Source: Sophora flavescens (taxonomy: Eukaryota; Streptophyta; Magnoliopsida; Fabales; Fabaceae). From it: DNA of 64,000 nucleotides. Each line of letters starts with the position of its first letter. Within the stretch, counting starts at the first letter, position 1. Shown here one piece after another: positions 58,817-64,000 of this stretch. Position numbers and translations under genes: made by a program. The stretch covers positions 107,885,669 to 107,949,668 of the forward strand of contig CM061069.1 in the NCBI GenBank assembly GCA_030762895.1, given 5' to 3'. The notes under the pieces are model-generated. The model saw only the letters and a list, made by a program, of their open reading frames with translations, did not search any database and was not told the origin of the DNA.

Positions 58817-59004
58817 TGGGGGATAAGACCAAGTCTTCTAAGAAATACGAAGGCAAACCCCAAAAGACTAAGTATACTAAGTATAAGAAAAACAAAAGGT
58901 GTGGCAAACCTAAGCCAAAATTCAAGCCTAAGCCAGCTACTGGTGATAGGTTTTCCAAAAAAGCGGTTATTTGCTATAACTACGGCAAACCAGGCCACAT
59001 CATA
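58817..59004 (+). pseudogene. Zinc-knuckle gag-like fragment inserted in LTR E
   Basis: About 190 bp absent from the 5' LTR copy. It has an open frame: a lysine-rich stretch (KYTKYKKNKRCGKPKPKFK), then DRFSKKAVICYNYGKPGHI, which is a CCHC zinc knuckle whose second Cys is Tyr and whose last Cys is cut off where the AT repeat starts. The Lys-rich run followed by a single knuckle fits the nucleocapsid part of a retrotransposon or an endogenous plant pararetrovirus. The source family is not determined. It has no start, stop or flanking duplication of its own. Confidence 0.6.
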
Positions 59005-59007
59005 TAT

Positions 59008-59067
<60 letters not shown>
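59003..59067. repeat. (TA)n microsatellite in E 3' LTR
   Basis: AT dinucleotide run adjoining the inserted zinc-knuckle fragment. Confidence 0.95.
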
Positions 59068-59075
<8 letters not shown>

Positions 59076-59544
59076 TATGATGAGATGATTACGTTTGATA
59101 TGCTATGTTTATATGTTGCATGTTCATCTTGCTAACTGCTTCCATGCCATTATGTTGATATATATGTTTCTTACTTCCCGTCTTTTGTTGTTTGTTGCAT
59201 ATATCTTTTTGGATATGTAGAGGATGATAAGCATCTTGCTGAGGAGTGACTCTGAGGAGCCGCTACTCATAGTTTGATTATGTTTAGTTTTAGTTTGTTT
59301 ATCCGAGTTGTTTATCGGATTGGTTATACCAGCTCTGTAATGTGACATGGGGTTGGGTTCGTTATATGTTTCCTATTATGTTTCTTTTAAACAATGTTTT
59401 AGTTTTTCCTCGTTGAAGTTATGTTACAATGCGGCAACCTCCGCCTGTTTTTTTATTATTATGATATAATATACATGTGCTATCTTTCTTTTATATCTTT
59501 TACGTTTTATGAATACATACGAGGTAAAGGGTGTCCACATGGTT

Positions 59545-60382
59545 CATAGAGCATGCTCCTTATCTGTTCTAACCTTTTATTTTATCGTTTCTATTAAGAT
59601 ATCCAAAATTCTCAATAATCACAATGTCTCCCTGGATGTGTTTGGAAGAGTTATAAGAGTTTATTTGGGCTTATAAAAATAAACTTATACAAATAAATTA
59701 TGATATTATACTAATAATTTATGATATTTTCATTTTATAGTTTTTGTTAATTTATTTCGATAAGCTTGTCAGACAATAAATTATATATATAAGCTTATGA
59801 GACTAAGTAGTAAATCCTCTCAAGCAACATTGGCCTTTATATATAAAGCATGACTGATTAAATTTCATATCTATAACGATTAATAGTTTTTATTTTTATG
59901 AACCAAATATCTATATTCGAGAGTTTGAAGGAATTGCTAGAAAACAATGGGAGCGCTTATAAGCATGTACGAGATTTCCAACCTATGGATCAATTCTTCT
60001 TGTATTGATGAGAATTGTATTTTGATTAGTAAAACATAAAAATAAAAATAAAAAAAATGCTATACCTCGAGCGTTCAACATGACCCAATTTTGAATTAAT
60101 TAGTTTGTTTTGTGCTTTTCTTTCAGTGAATTTTTGCATCAATATGTCTAACTTGGGTCATAGTATACCTGGTGAAATTAATTAATTTCTCAACTTTTGG
60201 ACCAGCTTGTTTTGCATTAAGAAAAGCTTATATAATCAAAATATTTTAGAAATAACTTTTAACTAAAACTTTTTTAAATATGAAAAAAATTAATTTTACA
60301 TGTTAAGTTACCTGTCTTATATAGTATAAAAAAACGTTTTTTTTTTGTTGCAATTTTATTGTAATAAGTCTTATTATTATTA
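59545..60382. other. Spacer, no gene seen
   Basis: AT-rich flank of element E. I found no coding sequence or recognisable repeat. Confidence 0.5.
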
Positions 60383-61662
60383 AGGTTTAATTATTGAGTT
60401 GGTCTCTAAATTATTTGAGAATTTTCAATTAGGTCATTGAACTAAAAAAATTTCTAATTAGGTCCCCGAACTTATATAAAATTTTCAATTGAATCTTTTA
60501 ATCAAAAAGTTTCTAATTGGGTCCCTGAACTTAGATAAATTTTTCAATTGGGTCCCTAAAGTAGAAAGGTGACTATATAAAATAAAAAATAAATAAAATG
60601 ATAGACGATGAAATTTAGAAAAAAAAAATACTGTTTGACACAATAGTAAAATGACAAAAGATGAATATGAGAAAGAAAATCATTATTTAAAATAATAATA
60701 ATAGTAAAATAAAAAAAATAAAAATCAGTGAGAAAAGTTATTGTTTAGCTTAATAATTAAATAAAAATAGATAAATTTGAGAGACAAAATTTAGTTCTTG
60801 AAATGATAATAACAAAATAATGAAAAATGAAATTGTGCTAGAAAATTCATATTTTAAAATAAAATTTTAAAAGATTAAACTTAGCAGAGAATATCATTAT
60901 TTGAAAAATAAATATTATGATATTATAACAATATAAAGTTAAAAAAAATATAAAGTTATTCTATGAAATAATAAATAAAATAAAGAATATAATCAAGTAG
61001 ATCACATCTTATTTTGGTTGCCAATTTTATTTTGAGTTATTTAATTTATTTTATTATTTAGTATATTATTTTATATTTTATATTTTAATTGAGGTTTATC
61101 TTAAACTATTTTAAAATTTCTTAAATAATATTTTTGCTTGATGTGCCTATTATTATTATATTTTTAATGTTATTTCGGATGTTAATTATTTTACTCATTT
61201 TAATATCTTAATATTTTGTTATAAAATATGTATTTTTTGGCACAATTTTTTATTTCATTGTTTTGTTATTATCATTTTAAGAACTAAATTTTGTCTCTCA
61301 AATTTATTTTTTTTATTTAATTATTATGTTATATAATTATTTTTCTCACTAAGTGTTATTTTTCATTATTATTACTATTATTATTATTATTTTAAATAGT
61401 GAGTTTTTTCTCTCATATTTATCTTTTGCCATTTTATTATTATGTCAAATAATATTTAGTTTTTCTAAATTTCACCATCTATCATTTTATTTTATATAGT
61501 TATTTTTCTACTATAGGGACCCAATTAAAAAATTTTATATAAGCTCAGTGACCCAATTAAAAATTTTATATAAGTTTAGAGACCTAATTAAAAAAAAATT
61601 TAGTTCGAGGACTTAATTGAAAATTCTCAAATAATTCAAGGATCAACTCAATATTTAAACCT
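60383..61662. mobile_element. 1.28 kb palindromic (foldback) element
   Basis: Left end aggtttaattattgagttgg and the complement of the right end aggtttaaatattgagttga match. The inverted similarity continues with small gaps through the whole element: ggtccc(t/c)gaac blocks at 60460-60560 against 61500-61620, gatgaaatttagaaaaa against its complement near 61465, and gagagacaaaatttagttc against 61280. The centre is near 61020. No ORF and no clear target duplication. It resembles long-TIR MITEs of the Mutator type. Confidence 0.8.
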
Positions 61663-62138
61663 ACTGTTGACAAACATTGTTCTTTGTCTATATATGAAAT
61701 GAATATTTGATAATGATTAATTACTTTTTAAACTAATGAATTTTATGATCAATGGTAATATAATGGCATAATATAAATATTTTTGAATGTTATAGACAAG
61801 GGGTAAGCACTAAGCAATGAATGACAGGGAGCACCTTCGAATATCCCTCAATGAATTGACAATGAAGCAAGGTGGGTGCTATGTGTCAAACTATGAATCA
61901 AAAGGACCCACCATCTTGATCACTAAATATAAAAATGGCTACGTCCACTGTTAGCCTCATGAGTTTATTCTGTTTCTTTCCGCAGCTGTCCTTACTGGGA
62001 AAAAAGAAGAAGGTGAATATAGTTTTATACTTTTACTTTTTCTTGTTTTATCTGCTGTTGCTTGACGAGGGATTCGGATCCTCTCAGTTGGGAATTTAAC
62101 ATGAGGGTACGATGAGTTGATCTAATCCATTCATTTAT
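61663..62138. other. Spacer, no gene recognised
   Basis: Mixed-composition sequence. A stretch at 61990-62020 (ccgcagctgtccttactggg) looks like an acceptor-exon start but no protein family follows. Confidence 0.4.
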
Positions 62139-62410
62139 TTTAAGATAAAGGCCCATTTTTTGATAAAAAGTGTTTGGACCGTTTTAGTTCCAAAAAAAAA
62201 ATACCATTTCGTTAGTCTTTTATAATTACTGACATGAGACAAGTTAATTACTATTTCGTTAATCTGTGATAATTACTATGGGACATTATAATCCCTAATA
62301 ATATTTAAAGTGAGACTAATTAGTCCCTGACAATTAATATTGTGGGATAAAAATGGCACACATATTTTTCGTCAGTAACCAAAATAGGCATTTACCCGTT
62401 ATCTTAAAGA
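62139..62410. mobile_element. MITE-like repeat with AAGATAA ends
   Basis: Left end ttaagataaaggcccatttttt and inverted right end taagataacgggtaaatgcctattttgg are similar. Internal words gggac...gtccc are typical of long-TIR MITEs in legumes. Superfamily and duplication unclear. Confidence 0.45.
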
Positions 62411-62827
62411 AAAATCAATCATTGTTAATTACAATAAAAGTTTGAAAACCATGTCGTTTTAAAAGTCTAAAAACTTCCCTACCCTTTGTCCCTTTCCCCT
62501 TCTTCCCTCATCATCACTCCTCACCACCTCCCCATCAATATACTTCAGAATCTTTTTTCCTGTTTCGTTTTTTTTAAAGAGAAGTATAAAATTTGTAAGT
62601 ATAGAAATAAGTAGTAGACGTTCCCAAATATTTTCTACCAACTTGCTAGATTTATGTTTCCAAAATGTTACCATAAAAAAATCTAAATTAAATTTGGTAT
62701 ACCAAGGAAATTAGATATCAGTGAAGCTCAAAATGAGAAACTAATGGATAAATACAGCGAAAAACTAAAAGCTGAAAAACCAAAAACCTAAAGTGCCTCA
62801 ATCATATGTAAGCATGCATGAAATTAA
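62411..62827. other. Spacer, no gene seen
   Basis: AT-rich; the minus-strand frame at 62674-62459 has no recognisable domain. Confidence 0.5.
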
Positions 62828-62950
62828 TATTCACCTTGAAATGATTGTTGTTCCAACATGGATTGACGAGTGCTCGACCCAGTTGACTCCAAACCCAAGA
62901 AGCAGAGTTAGGATCCTCACCAAGAGACCGAATTAATGAAGGAATATTTG
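62828..62950 (-). CDS. Possible host-gene exon (unrecognised)
   Basis: On the minus strand a frame reads SNIPSLIRSLGEDPNSASW and then VWSQLGRALVNPCWNNNHFK, followed at once by AAGGTGAATA, a good plant splice-donor context. Composition is more gene-like than the surroundings. The upstream side ends at the CACTA element that begins at 62954, so the exon may have been cut or its acceptor lies beyond. I do not recognise the protein. It could equally be part of another repeat. Confidence 0.3.
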
Positions 62951-63539
62951 AATCACTAGTGCATGAAGCACTTTTTACGTCAGTTAAAAGTGTTTTTTGA
63001 TGTCTCAAAAAAGTCTGACGTTATTCCAGCAGACGTAACAATTGACGTAAAAGTTCACAACTAACGTAAGTTGTTTAACGTCAATTATTTAATTTAACTG
63101 ACGTTAAAAGTAATACGTATATCGTCTGTTGTTTAAATAACAGACGTCATAAGTATTTTTTTTATTTAATAAATTCCTTCAGTTAAATAGAGAACTGACG
63201 TTAAAAGTATTATTTTTTTTATATTTCTGTTACAATATATCTCTTCTCCCAATTATCCCTGCATTCAGTAAACAGTCCAGAATACAGAATAATGCACACA
63301 TTACAGAATTTGCACACACTCAAATTTAACAAAAAAGGGCATCATTAAAACCTTATGATGCAAAACACTACTTAGGGATAAAAACATCATTAAGGAAAAA
63401 GAGTACCCTTAAATTTTATTAAAAGAAAACAAATACAAAGAATCGATTTGGGGGGAGGGGGGGACAAAAAACCAAAACCCATTGATAGAAAAACATAACT
63501 ATTAAGTATATAAATGTAAATTCACATACAAATATAATT

Positions 63540-64000
63540 AACTACACATCTTCTAAGCATGCAGGAGGTATTTTTTTTTACTCCTTTTTCTGCAGCATAT
63601 TTAAAGAAGAATTCTGAAAGTCGCATCCTCAAGTCTGTAAACTTTCCTTTTTAAGAGGAGATTGATTGCTAAAAGCCTGCAGAAGTTCAAATAATTAACA
63701 ATAACATTAACTCAAGTCATCACCAAAACTAAAATATATAATTAAATAAGTTGTTTAAGTGATTATCTTCCTTCATCCATCTGTAATAGATGCGGAGACT
63801 ATGTTCAGCATATGATGCACAACATAATAGCCACACGACCAACCGTCTGGCTGATAACGAGACTACAAAAGAAATGAAATTTACTGTCAGTTAAATATAA
63901 AGGAGAGTTTAGAGGATGCAACTTTCAGAATTCTTCTTCAAATATGCTGCAGAAAAATGAGTAAAAAAAATACCTCCTATATATTTAGAAGATATATAAT
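63540..64000. repeat. Inverted repeat, arms about 100 bp, around the Ulp1-like fragment
   Basis: 63545-63655 (aggaggtattttt...ctgcagcatattta...gaagaattctgaaag) is nearly the reverse complement of 63895-63998. The spacer between the arms is about 240 bp and contains the Ulp1-like exon. The right arm may continue past the window. Confidence 0.88.
63780..63870 (-). pseudogene. Ulp1-like (C48) cysteine protease fragment of CACTA
   Basis: Minus strand reads SRYQPDGWSCGYYVVHHML followed by NIVSASIT. Q-x5-C-G-x-Y-V is the active-site cysteine block of Ulp1/SENP-type proteases, which many plant CACTA and MULE elements carry downstream of the transposase. The cysteine and the Gln of the oxyanion hole are present; the His and Asp would lie upstream, in sequence not seen. 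A stop follows eight or so bases after SIT. About 27 residues only. Confidence 0.65.

Larger units (their letters stand above)
36548..59539 (+). mobile_element. Element E: Ty3/gypsy (Tekay-like) element with long LTRs and almost no interior
   Basis: TGGTT flanks it at 36543-36547 and 59540-59544. The LTRs are 36548(36956)-43490 and 43747-59539; removal of nested sequence leaves roughly 3 kb each. The interior is only 256 bp. The 3' end reads gaggacgaaattcttataagggggg before TGTAACACC, the classic ending of chromovirus-type gypsy elements. No gag or pol remains. It spans 23 kb because of nested insertions. Confidence 0.9.
43747..59539 (+). mobile_element. Element E 3' LTR, split by element D
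   Basis: LTR sequence is 43747-43873 and 56371-59539. It starts TGTAACACCTCG and ends GTGTCCACA. Unlike the 5' copy it has no MITE. It carries an internal 55-bp duplication around a CA repeat (56377-56433 and 56481-56534), four ACGGCC(G/A)TGCT-type motifs at 58096-58185 that the 5' copy has mostly lost, and a foreign zinc-knuckle fragment at 58817-59004. Confidence 0.88.
62954..64000. mobile_element. CACTA transposon, left end, runs off the right edge
   Basis: It starts CACTAGTGCATGAAGCAC, a common plant CACTA terminus. The next 250 bp carry direct and inverted copies of TGACGTTAAAAGT and CAGACGT (63020-63215), the subterminal array. The interior has an Ulp1-like fragment on the minus strand and a long inverted repeat. 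The other terminus is outside the window. Confidence 0.82.

Noticed and set aside
62951..63008. N-terminal part of the frame 63008-62802
   Set aside because: These residues come from the CACTA terminus. Only the part left of 62954 could be host sequence.

Overview
This window is plant nuclear DNA, most likely from a legume. It is almost entirely stacked transposable elements. The evidence is: Sirevirus-type Ty1/copia elements with an extra envelope-like ORF after pol; Ty3/gypsy elements with 3-4 kb LTRs that start TGTAACACC and are primed by tRNA-iMet; a tRNA-derived SINE; L1-type LINEs; CACTA, hAT and MITE elements; and AT-rich spacers full of microsatellites. The legume assignment rests on recognition of repeat families, not on a host gene. 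No intact host gene was found. One possible host exon lies at 62828-62950.

Layout, left to right. (1) 1-28087 is one old minus-strand Sirevirus (element A) broken by later insertions. Its 5' LTR, tRNA primer site and leader are at 26615-28087. Its gag, pol and env-like regions are at 9301-1769. A plus-strand copia LTR (H, 1057-1768), itself cut by a gypsy LTR (G, 1-1056), interrupts the env-like region. A second Sirevirus (element B, plus strand, 9302-26614, TSD GTTGG/GTTTG) sits just upstream of A's gag start codon. B in turn carries a 5.4 kb non-autonomous Tat/Athila-like element (C, minus strand, 17815-23236, TSD GTATC) inside its own env-like ORF. (2) 28088-36547 is a spacer holding a 5'-truncated LINE (28551-30699), a hAT-like element (31370-31996), a probable MITE (about 32016-32789), a SINE with a perfect 16-bp TSD (33338-33497), and a second LINE remnant (35621-36498) with a small copia solo LTR inside it. 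(3) 36548-59539 is a plus-strand gypsy element (E, TSD TGGTT) with only 256 bp between its LTRs. Its 5' LTR holds a MITE that itself holds a 3.45 kb gypsy solo LTR (TSD CCTCT), and its start is duplicated in tandem. Its 3' LTR holds a minus-strand gypsy (D, 43874-56370, TSD TTAAT). D's 3' LTR holds part of a further LTR element (F), whose LTR holds a 2.7 kb CACTA transposon (TSD TAT). (4) 59545-64000 holds a 1.28 kb near-perfect palindromic element, a MITE-like repeat and the start of another CACTA element with an Ulp1-protease-like fragment.

Nothing here works as an operon or pathway. The coding sequences are retroelement gag, protease, integrase, reverse transcriptase, RNase H and envelope-like genes, all carrying stops, frameshifts or deletions. 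The window is mainly useful for reconstructing insertion order, because nearly every element boundary can be supported by a target-site duplication, a primer site or a polypurine tract visible in the sequence. All alignments were made by eye, so boundaries may be off by a few bases.
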